This document shows positions 1 through 5,393 of a stretch of DNA of 5,393 nt, in pieces (position 1 is the first letter of the stretch; every line of letters starts with the position of its first letter). Below the pieces are notes generated by a model. It ran no database searches. It saw only the letters and a list, made by a program, of their open reading frames with translations, and was not told the origin of the DNA. A program made the translations under genes and the position numbers. The DNA is from an uncultured Oscillospiraceae bacterium (GTDB lineage: Bacteria; Bacillota; Clostridia; Oscillospirales; Oscillospiraceae): NCBI GenBank assembly GCA_900758315.1, contig CAAERF010000022.1, positions 1 to 5,393 of the forward strand, written 5' to 3'.

Positions 1-593
1 ATTTTCAGGGTCGGCGTCTGGACACGGCCCACGGTCAGGGTCTTGTGGTAGAGGATGGAGAAAAGTCTTGTCGCGTTGATCCCCACCAGCCAATCCGCCT
101 GCGCCCGGCAAAGGGCCGACTGATACAGGTTGTCATAGTCAGTTCCCGGTTTCAGGTGGGCAAAGCCGTCCTTGATGGCCGCGTCCTCCATGCTGGAAAT
201 CCAAAGGCGCTGAAACGGTTTCTTGCAGCCCGCCATCTGGTAGACAAAACGGAAAATCAATTCCCCCTCGCGCCCGGCGTCGGTGGCGCACACAAGGCCG
301 GTGACATCGGGGCGCTTCATCAAAGAACGCAGGGTGTCAAACTGCTTTTTCTTATCGTTGGGAATGATGTACTGCCATTGCTGCGGCAGAATCGGCAGGT
401 CGTCATAGCGCCATTTTTTGAAACGCTCGTCATAAGTCCCGGCATCGGCAAGGGAAACAAGGTGGCCGATACACCAGCTCACCAGATAGCCGTTCCCCTC
501 CATGTAGCCGTCCTGTTTCTTATCCGCGCCGATCACGCCCGCAATACTACGGGCGACGCTTGGTTTCTCTGCAATTACTAACTGATAGCTCAT
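1..593 (-). CDS. topB: DNA topoisomerase III (type IA), N-terminal part, runs off left edge
   Basis: Type IA topoisomerases cut one DNA strand, pass the other through and reseal it; element-borne copies are thought to help conjugative transfer or replication. The frame is open from the ATG at 593 to the left edge, giving 197 visible residues. The N-terminus MSYQLVIAEKPSVA is the start of a TOPRIM domain with the catalytic Glu9 and Lys10. The acidic metal-binding segment DAGREGE lies at residues 105-111, followed by ELIFR. Residues 171-177 (GINATRL) and 188-197 (VGRVQTPTLK) match the conserved stretch that precedes the catalytic tyrosine, which must lie beyond the window. The start is fixed by AAGGAGG seven bases upstream and by a 4-bp ATGA overlap with the stop of the DUF4366-type gene, suggesting translational coupling. 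One oddity is that the second Asp of the usual DxDxE triad is Gly107. The family call is very secure; whether the full gene is intact cannot be seen. Confidence 0.96.
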   Translation of the reverse strand, partial: MSYQLVIAEKPSVARSIAGVIGADKKQDGYMEGNGYLVSWCIGHLVSLADAGTYDERFKKWRYDDLPILPQQWQYIIPNDKKKQFDTLRSLMKRPDVTGLVCATDAGREGELIFRFVYQMAGCKKPFQRLWISSMEDAAIKDGFAHLKPGTDYDNLYQSALCRAQADWLVGINATRLFSILYHKTLTVGRVQTPTLK

Positions 594-1351
594 ACTTCGT
601 CCTCCTTATTTCCATCTTCACTTGTCATATCCTCGTCCGGCTCCGGGGCTTCGTCCTCGTCATCCTCGTCCTCGCCAAAGTCATACTCGGCCAGATCGTC
701 ATTTCCTGTGGTGTCAGCTTTTTCCTTTTTGAATTTCAGGAAGTAGAGGGCTGCGCCGCCGCCCAGCAGCACTATCACAAAGAACACCACAAGGCCGCCC
801 ATGCCGCTTGGCTTTTCCTCCTGCGGCTTTTCTTCCTCCGGCTGGGGCGCTGGCTCCGGCCCGTTGCAGGCGGTCAAGTTGTTTTTACAGACCGGGCAGG
901 CCGTATTGACGGCCCCGGCTTGACATTTGGCCGTACAGTTGCAGACCTCCGGCTCTTTTTTCCCGTCCTCCAACAAGGCTTGCAGGTCGGCGTCGTCCAC
1001 TTGGTTGAGGAAATGCACTGCCGTTTCCTTGTCCTCGTTGGCCCGGTCGATCAGGATGTAAAAATAATTCCCGGCCTTGGTGGTAACGGTGATAAGCTGC
1101 TTATCCCCGAAAAAATCATCCACCAGCGTAGCGTTGCCCTGCGGGGTGACAGGTACGCCCTCCGGCTCCATGCCGCCGGTGGTGGGTTCTTCGGTTTCCT
1201 CCGGCACCTCTGCGGGGGCCTCGGTGGTTTCCGGCAGCGGCACAGGGTCAGGGTCAGCGCCCCCGGCGTAGGCGGTAACGGTCGTGGTCGCCATGCAGAG
1301 CGCAGCGGCCACAGCCAGCGTCAAAGTGCGGAACAGTTTAGATTTCTTCAT
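590..1351 (-). CDS. DUF4366-type (CD1107-like) secreted, membrane-anchored mobile-element protein
   Basis: A 253-residue protein of unknown function that travels with clostridial conjugation genes. Residues 1-30 form a signal peptide (basic MKKSK, hydrophobic core, probable cleavage after AYA). Residues 31-70 are rich in Pro, Glu and Thr, like a wall-spanning linker. Residues 71-130 form a folded core (VDDFFGDKQLITVTTKAGN and a following helix). Residues 137-162 hold six cysteines spaced CxC, CxxxC, CxxC and a last Cys. Residues 163-183 are another Pro/Glu linker, and 185-205 are a single membrane segment followed by FKKEK, so the C-terminus should be cytoplasmic. The last 40 residues are strongly acidic. 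The start at 1351 was chosen over an in-frame upstream start at 1420 because AGGAGG lies nine bases before it and a proper signal peptide begins there. It overlaps the DUF4315 gene by 14 bp and the topoisomerase gene by 4 bp. Family assignment is from memory of size, architecture and context; function is unknown, with an envelope part of the transfer machinery the best inference. Confidence 0.88.
   Translation of the reverse strand: MKKSKLFRTLTLAVAAALCMATTTVTAYAGGADPDPVPLPETTEAPAEVPEETEEPTTGGMEPEGVPVTPQGNATLVDDFFGDKQLITVTTKAGNYFYILIDRANEDKETAVHFLNQVDDADLQALLEDGKKEPEVCNCTAKCQAGAVNTACPVCKNNLTACNGPEPAPQPEEEKPQEEKPSGMGGLVVFFVIVLLGGGAALYFLKFKKEKADTTGNDDLAEYDFGEDEDDEDEAPEPDEDMTSEDGNKEDEV
601..607 (-). 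promoter_or_regulatory. Ribosome binding site of topoisomerase III gene
   Basis: AAGGAGG on the minus strand, seven bases before the ATG at 593. It lies inside the last codons of the DUF4366-type gene, so the topoisomerase is probably translated in coupling with that gene. Confidence 0.8.
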
Positions 1352-1595
1352 GGGCGCTGTCCTCCTGTTCAAATTCCGGGATCGGGACCGGGGCCGCCTG
1401 CAACGCGCCGCCGCGCACAAAGGCGGCGAACTCCTGCGGGGTCATGTTGAGGCCGCGCACAAGCTGGACGATCTGCAAGTTTTCCTGTTCGGTCTTGGCC
1501 GCTTCCAGCTCCCGAAGCTGCTTTTGCAGCTCCGCGATCTTGCCCTTGGTTTTCTCAATATCCTTTTCAATGCGCTCCAATTTGTTCATTGCCAT
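1338..1595 (-). CDS. DUF4315 family small coiled-coil protein
   Basis: An 85-residue protein starting MAMNKLERIEKDIEKTKGKI. Residues 3-45 are a highly charged heptad-like helix, a clear coiled-coil candidate, followed by a small helical segment (LVRGLNMTPQEFAAFVRGG) and a Pro-rich, acidic tail. This matches DUF4315, a short protein common next to NlpC/P60 and DUF4366 genes in clostridial conjugative elements. No catalytic motif, signal peptide or membrane segment is visible, so it is probably cytoplasmic and acts by protein contacts (inference). The ATG at 1595 is preceded by AAAGGAG at nine bases; a second ATG two codons later is at 15 bases and less likely. A longer reading from 1640 would run into the end of the NlpC/P60 gene and lacks this spacing. 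It follows that gene by 23 bp and overlaps the next by 14 bp. Function is unknown. Confidence 0.88.
   Translation of the reverse strand: MAMNKLERIEKDIEKTKGKIAELQKQLRELEAAKTEQENLQIVQLVRGLNMTPQEFAAFVRGGALQAAPVPIPEFEQEDSAHEEI
1361..1366 (-). promoter_or_regulatory. Ribosome binding site that sets the DUF4366-type start
   Basis: AGGAGG on the minus strand, nine bases before the ATG at 1351 and within the coding end of the DUF4315 gene. It favours this ATG over the in-frame start at 1420, which would put Arg-rich residues ahead of the signal peptide. Confidence 0.78.
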
Positions 1596-1604
1596 AGTCA
1601 AAAA

Positions 1605-1611
1605 CTCCTTT
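1605..1611 (-). promoter_or_regulatory. Ribosome binding site of the DUF4315 gene
   Basis: AAAGGAG on the minus strand, nine bases before the ATG at 1595. It sits in the only true intergenic gap of the window (1596-1618, 23 bp), which is too short for a promoter or terminator of its own. Confidence 0.75.
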
Positions 1612-1618
1612 CTGGCGT

Positions 1619-3574
1619 TTAAGGCAAACGCCCGTAACAATAAAAATGCTGCTGCCAGTAGCTTGAATTGAGGTTTGTGTAGGAAATGGGGTCGCCGCAG
1701 TGCAGCATGACCGAATTTCCCACATACAGCCCCACATGGGACATTCCGGCAGTGTCATAAGTGCCGACGAAAAATACAAGGTCGCCGGGCTTGGCCTGCT
1801 CCGGGGAAACGGGGGTGCAGATGTTGTAAAGCCCCTGCGCCGTCTGGCGTCCCACATTCCAGCCGGAATGATTGATAACCCAGCTAATGAAGCCGGAACA
1901 ATCAAAGCTGGTGCTTGGGGAGCTGCCGCCCCACACATAGGGATAGCCCACATACTTTTCCGCCTCGGCAATCATGGCGGCAAAGGCTTCGTCCTTTAGC
2001 GCCTCCGGGGGGATTTCATAGTAGGTCGGCTCTTTCGGGGTGGAGGCGTGGGGATAGCTGCCGTTGGGAAACAGGTCTGGCCGGTTGCCCAAAGTCTGCA
2101 TATAGGCAGCATAAAAGCCCATCTGTTCCTCGGTGAGAATGTAGATGGGCAGGTGGGACAGGTCAAAGTTTTCCAGATTCACATTACAGATATAGTAGGT
2201 GTAGGGGACTTCCACGGTGTAGGTGTTTCCCTCGCTGTCCGTCCTCGTTTCGGTGCGGTAGCGGGTTTCCGTTTCGATGGTCTGGGTCAGGATGTACTGC
2301 TTTTCAAAGAGCATGGCAAGGTCGCCCTGTACCTCCCCTAAAGTGAACACGCCGTTATGCAGCGCGGAGAGGATGGAGGTCAGCACATAGGGGTCATGCT
2401 TGATCTCGTCCAGATCGAAACGGTATTCGTCATAGCCGGGGTGCAGGCTTTCGTAGTTGTCAAGTTCGTGCTGCAAGTCTGCTTCCAGCGCAGCATAGGC
2501 GGCTTCGGCTCCCAGCATATCGCTGTCCTCGGAGAGATAGGAGGTGGCGGCAAGGCCCGTCCCGGTGCTGCCAAACATGGCGGTGCAGGATTGCAGGCCG
2601 CCCATCACCAGCAGGAGCATGAGGCCCACGCCGCCGACGATCAGCGCCCCTTTCCAGTGCCGGGCGGCAAAGGACGCGGCCTGTCTGCTTTTCTCTGCGG
2701 CTTTCTTGGCTGCGGCAGCCGTGGTCTTGGCTGTGCTTGCGGCCCCCTGTGCGGTCTGGCCCGCCGCCCTTGCTGCCTTGGCATATTCCCGCTTGATGTG
2801 CTGTTTCTGCCAGAAACGGGAAACGGGGTTCTTGGCCGCCTGCGCCAGTTCCGGGTTGTCCCGCAGGGATTTTTGATACACAAACTCGGCGTTGGCGGCG
2901 ATGGACTTTCGCTCGGCCTTGGCGGCGGCCCGGTAGGGTTTGAGCTTATGGCGGTGGACGCCGCTGCGGATCATGCGGCCCGCCTGCCGTTCCGCCAGTT
3001 CCTCCCCCTTATGGCCGCCCTCCACGCCCACATTTTCGTGTTCTACCTCATGGATTTTTCCGTGGAGGTAAAGCCCGGCTTCCTGTATGGGACGGCTGGC
3101 CGGGTTTGGTTTGAGCTGGGGAGGGGCTTTCTCCACCTTGTCAAAATACAGCCTGCTTTTTGCTTTGCCCTTGGCCTCGTCATAAACGGTTTCCTTGGTG
3201 ACGATGCGCTTTTTCGGCAAGGCTTCTTTAGCCGCTTCCAGCTTATCCGCCCGTTTTTCCGCCTTTTTGATATACGGGGCCAGCTCCGGGGAGGCCCGTT
3301 CCTCGGCGGTAAACTGCAACCGGGAAACGGGGCCGGTGGCCTGCGCCACGGTTTCCCCGGCGTCCTTGGCCGCTTTCTTTGCCTTATGGCGGTCGTGCAG
3401 TTCGTCCGCCCGTTCCAGTATTTTTTCCGCCGCGCCCTCCGGCTGGGCGGTGTATTCCTGCTCGGCCTCCCGGCTGGACACATTGACGCTTTCGCCGGTG
3501 GTCTGATTATCCAGCGTCAGGCCGTCGCGGGTCATGTGCTGCGTCACCTTGTCGCGGGGTTTTAAGGGATTCAT
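1619..3574 (-). CDS. CD1108-like membrane-anchored NlpC/P60 peptidoglycan hydrolase of a conjugative element
   Basis: A 651-residue protein, probably the cell-wall hydrolase that opens peptidoglycan for the mating channel. Residues 1-305 are hydrophilic, basic and helical with no signal peptide, and end in an Ala/Lys-rich stretch (about 262-300). A single membrane segment lies at about 309-328 (GALIVGGVGLMLLLVMGGLQ). The outer part has a middle region (330-520) and a C-terminal NlpC/P60 domain (about 530-651). That domain shows YVWGGSSPSTSFDCSGFISW with catalytic Cys559, then PGDLVFF, His613 in MSHVGLYVG, and a probable third residue His625 in MLHCGD. NlpC/P60 enzymes usually cut D-Glu to diamino-acid bonds in stem peptides; the exact bond here is unknown. 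The positive-inside rule places the large N-terminal half in the cytoplasm. The start at 3574 overlaps the methyltransferase stop as ATGA and has a near-perfect RBS. It corresponds to the CD1108 mobile-element family as I remember it. Confidence 0.94.
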   Translation of the reverse strand: MNPLKPRDKVTQHMTRDGLTLDNQTTGESVNVSSREAEQEYTAQPEGAAEKILERADELHDRHKAKKAAKDAGETVAQATGPVSRLQFTAEERASPELAPYIKKAEKRADKLEAAKEALPKKRIVTKETVYDEAKGKAKSRLYFDKVEKAPPQLKPNPASRPIQEAGLYLHGKIHEVEHENVGVEGGHKGEELAERQAGRMIRSGVHRHKLKPYRAAAKAERKSIAANAEFVYQKSLRDNPELAQAAKNPVSRFWQKQHIKREYAKAARAAGQTAQGAASTAKTTAAAAKKAAEKSRQAASFAARHWKGALIVGGVGLMLLLVMGGLQSCTAMFGSTGTGLAATSYLSEDSDMLGAEAAYAALEADLQHELDNYESLHPGYDEYRFDLDEIKHDPYVLTSILSALHNGVFTLGEVQGDLAMLFEKQYILTQTIETETRYRTETRTDSEGNTYTVEVPYTYYICNVNLENFDLSHLPIYILTEEQMGFYAAYMQTLGNRPDLFPNGSYPHASTPKEPTYYEIPPEALKDEAFAAMIAEAEKYVGYPYVWGGSSPSTSFDCSGFISWVINHSGWNVGRQTAQGLYNICTPVSPEQAKPGDLVFFVGTYDTAGMSHVGLYVGNSVMLHCGDPISYTNLNSSYWQQHFYCYGRLP

Positions 3575-4482
3575 GTAACATCACCTCCTTGCGGTCTGTT
3601 CCGGCAGCGCCCGGTTTCGATCTCTGCAATATAGCGCAGGATGGGGTACACCTGTGGGGGAACAACTGCGTTTCCCAAAGTCTTTAACCGCTTTGCCACA
3701 TTCGCCGGCGGGTCGCTGATTAAGTACGGGATTTGCGCCGGTTCTTTGGCCCACATGGAATGTCCGTCCATCTCCGGGGGAATCCCATCAGCCATTCCAC
3801 CCAGTCGGGATTCAGTTTCACATCCCCCGGCGGGCTGCCCAGCAGTTTGTAAACCGCCCATGACAGCCGCGCCGTCCATACGGTTCCGCTGGGGTTGTAT
3901 TTTCGGAAGCTCCCGGTCGGGGTCATCCGCACATCGACAGTTTTCCCCACATCCCCCGTGTCGCTGGCAAGGGGCGTGGGAAGCAGCATGGCCGATGATG
4001 AAAGTTCTTTTGCGCTCATGCCATGCGCCGACGGCGACAGCAGGAAGTACGAAAACCCTAACGGCGTAGCCTGCCTGCTCCAAGTCAAAAACCGTCTTGT
4101 CGAGCCCCAGATGGATGAAGCCAGCAACATTTTCTCCAAGCACCCAAGAGGGGTGCAGTTCCCGGATAACGCGGAGCATTTCGGGCCATAAATACCGTTC
4201 GTCCTCAAATCCCCGTTGTTTCCCGGCGCTGGAAAAGGGCTGGCAGGGGAATCCCCCGGAAATAAGCGTGGTGGTTTCTCGTCCTGTTTTTTCAAAAAAT
4301 GCCTCCTTTGTCACTGTGGTAATGTCCTTAAATTTTGGTACCTGCGGCCAGTGCTTTTTCAAAACTTCCATCGGGAAATCCGCCCATTCGCACTGGCATA
4401 CGGTGGTAAACCCTGCGGCTTCCGCCGCAAGGTCAATCCCGCCGATCCCGGAAAACAGGCTGAAATGTGTTAAGGTGCTCAT
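3571..4482 (-). CDS. Orphan C5-cytosine DNA methyltransferase
   Basis: A 303-residue enzyme that transfers a methyl group from S-adenosylmethionine to cytosine C5 in DNA. Motifs in order: motif I FSLFSGIGGIDLA (7-19, SAM binding), motif IV GGFPCQPFSSAG (76-87, catalytic Cys80), motif VI GENV (116-119), motif VIII HERKR (155-159), and the motif IX/X region RLKTLGNAVVPPQV (265-278). The target-recognition region between VIII and X (about 165-262) is short and sets the unknown target. The start at 4482 overlaps the VirB4 stop as ATGA and has GAGGGGG seven bases upstream; its stop overlaps the NlpC/P60 start. No restriction nuclease gene is visible, so it is probably a stand-alone protective methylase that shields transferred DNA from host restriction (inference). 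The +1 frame through the target-recognition region also spells methyltransferase-like sequence, raising the possibility of a past frame change there. All catalytic motifs are present, so it is likely active. Confidence 0.95.
   Translation of the reverse strand: MSTLTHFSLFSGIGGIDLAAEAAGFTTVCQCEWADFPMEVLKKHWPQVPKFKDITTVTKEAFFEKTGRETTTLISGGFPCQPFSSAGKQRGFEDERYLWPEMLRVIRELHPSWVLGENVAGFIHLGLDKTVFDLEQAGYAVRVFVLPAVAVGAWHERKRTFIIGHAASHAPCQRHGGCGENCRCADDPDRELPKIQPQRNRMDGAAVMGGLQTAGQPAGGCETESRLGGMADGIPPEMDGHSMWAKEPAQIPYLISDPPANVAKRLKTLGNAVVPPQVYPILRYIAEIETGRCRNRPQGGDVT
3581..3590 (-). promoter_or_regulatory. Strong extended ribosome binding site of the NlpC/P60 gene
   Basis: AAGGAGGTGA on the minus strand matches the anti-Shine-Dalgarno sequence over ten bases, with AAGGAGG nine bases before the ATG at 3574. 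It is the strongest translation signal in the window and lies within the last codons of the methyltransferase gene. Confidence 0.85.
3759..3986 (-). other. Second-frame methyltransferase-like sequence inside the methyltransferase target-recognition region
   Basis: Within the methyltransferase gene, the frame shifted by +1 reads LLPTPLASDTGDVGK, then RMTPTGSFRKYN, and ends KLNPDWVEWLMGFPRRWTD. These resemble the LPTPxASD and LNPxWVEWLMGFPxGWTD signatures of phage- and element-borne cytosine methyltransferases, as I remember them. The same bases in the annotated frame give residues 166-241, ending ESRLGGMADGIPPEMDGH, which also resembles methyltransferase C-terminal sequence. The +1 frame stays open from 4295 to its stop at 3720 but looks like ordinary out-of-frame sequence upstream of 3986. 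I do not claim a separately expressed protein: no RBS-supported start is evident and catalytic motifs are absent from this frame. Confidence 0.55.
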
Positions 4483-5393
4483 ACCGTCGCCCCCTCGCCT
4501 AACCGGGTCGTCATGATCTGGTAGAGCTGGGTGTTTTTCGGGATGGGGTTCTTAAAGGGCAGGATCACATTTTCGTAAATGAGAAGTCCCTCGCCGGGTT
4601 CGGAATTGTCCACATACCGTAATTGCTGGGGCGAAATGTTCAGCCGTTCCGCAAGGATTTTGCGGTCGCCGCTGGCCTGATTGAGCAGGCAGATAAAGTC
4701 GCTGTTTTCCAAAATGTTCTCAATTTCCGGGGAGGAAAGCAGGTCTTTCACATTCTGCGTCGCACCTGTGGGAATCCCGCCCCACTTACGAAATCGCTTC
4801 CAAATCTCACAGGAAAAGGCCGCCGTCTGTTCCTCACGCAAAAGCAGGTGGAACTCATCACAGAAATACCATGTCGCCTTGCCCTTGCTGCGGTTTTGGG
4901 TGACGCGCCCCCAAATCTGGTCTTGGACAATGAGCATACCGATTTTCTTTAGCTGCTTGCCCAGCTCCTTGATGTCAAAGGCCACAATGCGGTTCTGGAT
5001 GTCGATGTTGGTTCTGTGGTTGAACACATTTAAGCTGCCGGACACATACAGGTCAAGGGCCTGCGCCACCCGGTCGGCCTCCGGGATATGCTGGTCTAAC
5101 AGGGCTTTGTGCAGGTCTGCAAGGATGGGCATATTTTCCGGCTTGGGGTCTGCCAGATAAGGCCGGTAGATCACCTGTACTGCCCGGTCGATCACCGTTT
5201 TTTCAATGGCTTCCAGCCCGTTCTTGCCGCCCATGACAAGCTCACAGAACGACAGCACAAAGTCGGATTTCAAGGCCAGCGGGTTTTCATCCTCGGAGTA
5301 GTTCAGGTTGATGTCCAGCGGGTTCACATAGTTTTTGCTGGTAGGCGACAGCTTCACCACCTGCCCATGCAGCCGCTTCACAAGGGGGTAATA
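4479..5393 (-). CDS. VirB4-like conjugal transfer ATPase, C-terminal part, runs off right edge
   Basis: VirB4-type ATPases are the cytoplasmic motors of type IV secretion and power assembly and substrate transfer in conjugation. The frame is open from the right edge to the TGA at 4479, giving 304 residues; the start and the Walker A motif lie outside. A GTG at 5381 is internal rather than a likely start, since coding sequence continues through the edge. Visible landmarks are NYVNPLDINLNYSED near the start, a Walker B segment TWYFCDEFHLLL (Asp-Glu at visible residues 179-180, about 4852-4859), and the conserved GGIPTGATQNVKDLLSSPEI with SDFICLLNQ, typical of the C-terminal ATPase lobe in the TrsE/TraE/VirB4 group. 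The stop overlaps the methyltransferase ATG by 4 bp. It matches the CD1110-type VirB4 family of clostridial elements as I remember it. The identification is secure; integrity of the missing part cannot be judged. Confidence 0.94.
   Translation of the reverse strand, partial: YYPLVKRLHGQVVKLSPTSKNYVNPLDINLNYSEDENPLALKSDFVLSFCELVMGGKNGLEAIEKTVIDRAVQVIYRPYLADPKPENMPILADLHKALLDQHIPEADRVAQALDLYVSGSLNVFNHRTNIDIQNRIVAFDIKELGKQLKKIGMLIVQDQIWGRVTQNRSKGKATWYFCDEFHLLLREEQTAAFSCEIWKRFRKWGGIPTGATQNVKDLLSSPEIENILENSDFICLLNQASGDRKILAERLNISPQQLRYVDNSEPGEGLLIYENVILPFKNPIPKNTQLYQIMTTRLGEGATV

Noticed and set aside
323..330. Lipobox-like GGLQSC in the hydrolase (residues 325-330 of the protein)
   Set aside because: The positions given here are protein residues. 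The segment follows an internal membrane helix after about 305 cytoplasmic residues rather than an N-terminal signal peptide, so lipoprotein processing is unlikely.
45..581. A 178-codon open frame on the plus strand at the left end
   Set aside because: It lies antisense to the unmistakable TOPRIM domain of topoisomerase III.
590..1420. Longer form of the DUF4366-type protein starting at 1420
   Set aside because: The extra 23 residues are Arg-rich and would precede a normal signal peptide; the ATG at 1351 has a well-placed AGGAGG.
560..1450. A 296-codon open frame on the plus strand opposite the DUF4366-type gene
   Set aside because: It is the complement of a gene with a signal peptide, membrane segment and RBS. 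The translation ends in Arg/Pro-rich nonsense and has no recognisable domain.
1596..1618. Possible promoter or terminator in the only intergenic gap
   Set aside because: The gap is 23 bp and holds the DUF4315 ribosome binding site; no hairpin with a T-run or -10/-35 pair is visible.
1338..1640. Longer form of the DUF4315 protein starting at 1640
   Set aside because: It would overlap the end of the hydrolase gene, while the ATG at 1595 has AAAGGAG at ideal spacing and gives the usual MAMNKLERI-type start.
1567..1971. A 134-codon minus-strand frame overlapping the catalytic end of the NlpC/P60 gene
   Set aside because: It is an out-of-frame reading of the catalytic domain, with no RBS and no family-like sequence.
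2357..3565. A 402-codon open frame on the plus strand opposite the NlpC/P60 gene
   Set aside because: It lies antisense to a gene with clear catalytic motifs and a strong RBS. Its translation is low-complexity (Gly, Leu, Phe, Arg rich) as expected from the complement of GC-rich Ala/Lys codons, and shows no family signature.

Overview
The window is a fully coding stretch of an integrative conjugative element (ICE) or related mobilisable element from a low-GC-phylum (Firmicutes/Clostridia) gut-type bacterium. The DNA is GC-rich. Every real gene lies on the minus strand, so it is read from the right edge to the left. The ribosome binding sites (AAGGAGG-type), a VirB4-like ATPase followed by a membrane-anchored NlpC/P60 hydrolase, a DUF4315 and a DUF4366 protein, and a type IA topoisomerase III match the conjugation modules of Clostridioides difficile CTn / Tn1549-like elements. 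They correspond to the CD1110, CD1108 and CD1107 protein families as I remember them. The host and element assignment is inference from gene content and order.

Layout in transcription order: (1) the C-terminal part of a VirB4-like conjugal transfer ATPase, entering from the right edge and ending at 4479; (2) an orphan C5-cytosine DNA methyltransferase (4482-3571); (3) a 651-residue single-pass membrane protein with a C-terminal NlpC/P60 peptidoglycan hydrolase domain (3574-1619); (4) a small DUF4315-type coiled-coil protein (1595-1338); (5) a secreted, membrane-anchored DUF4366-type protein with a Cys-rich segment and a very acidic C-terminal tail (1351-590); (6) the N-terminal 197 residues of topoisomerase III (593 to the left edge). 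The genes form one tightly packed operon. Three junctions are 4-bp ATGA stop/start overlaps, one is a 14-bp overlap and one is a 23-bp gap. I see no internal promoter, terminator, tRNA, repeat array or insertion sequence.

Working together (established family roles plus inference): VirB4 would power the mating-pair channel, the NlpC/P60 protein would open the cell wall locally, and the DUF4315 and DUF4366 proteins would be accessory or envelope parts of the transfer apparatus. Topoisomerase III would handle DNA topology during transfer or replication, and the methyltransferase would mark the element against recipient restriction.

The most unusual signal is inside the methyltransferase. The DNA for its target-recognition region (about 3759-3986) encodes a cytosine-methyltransferase-like sequence in the annotated frame and a second one in the +1 frame, so two different family-like signatures overlap on the same bases.
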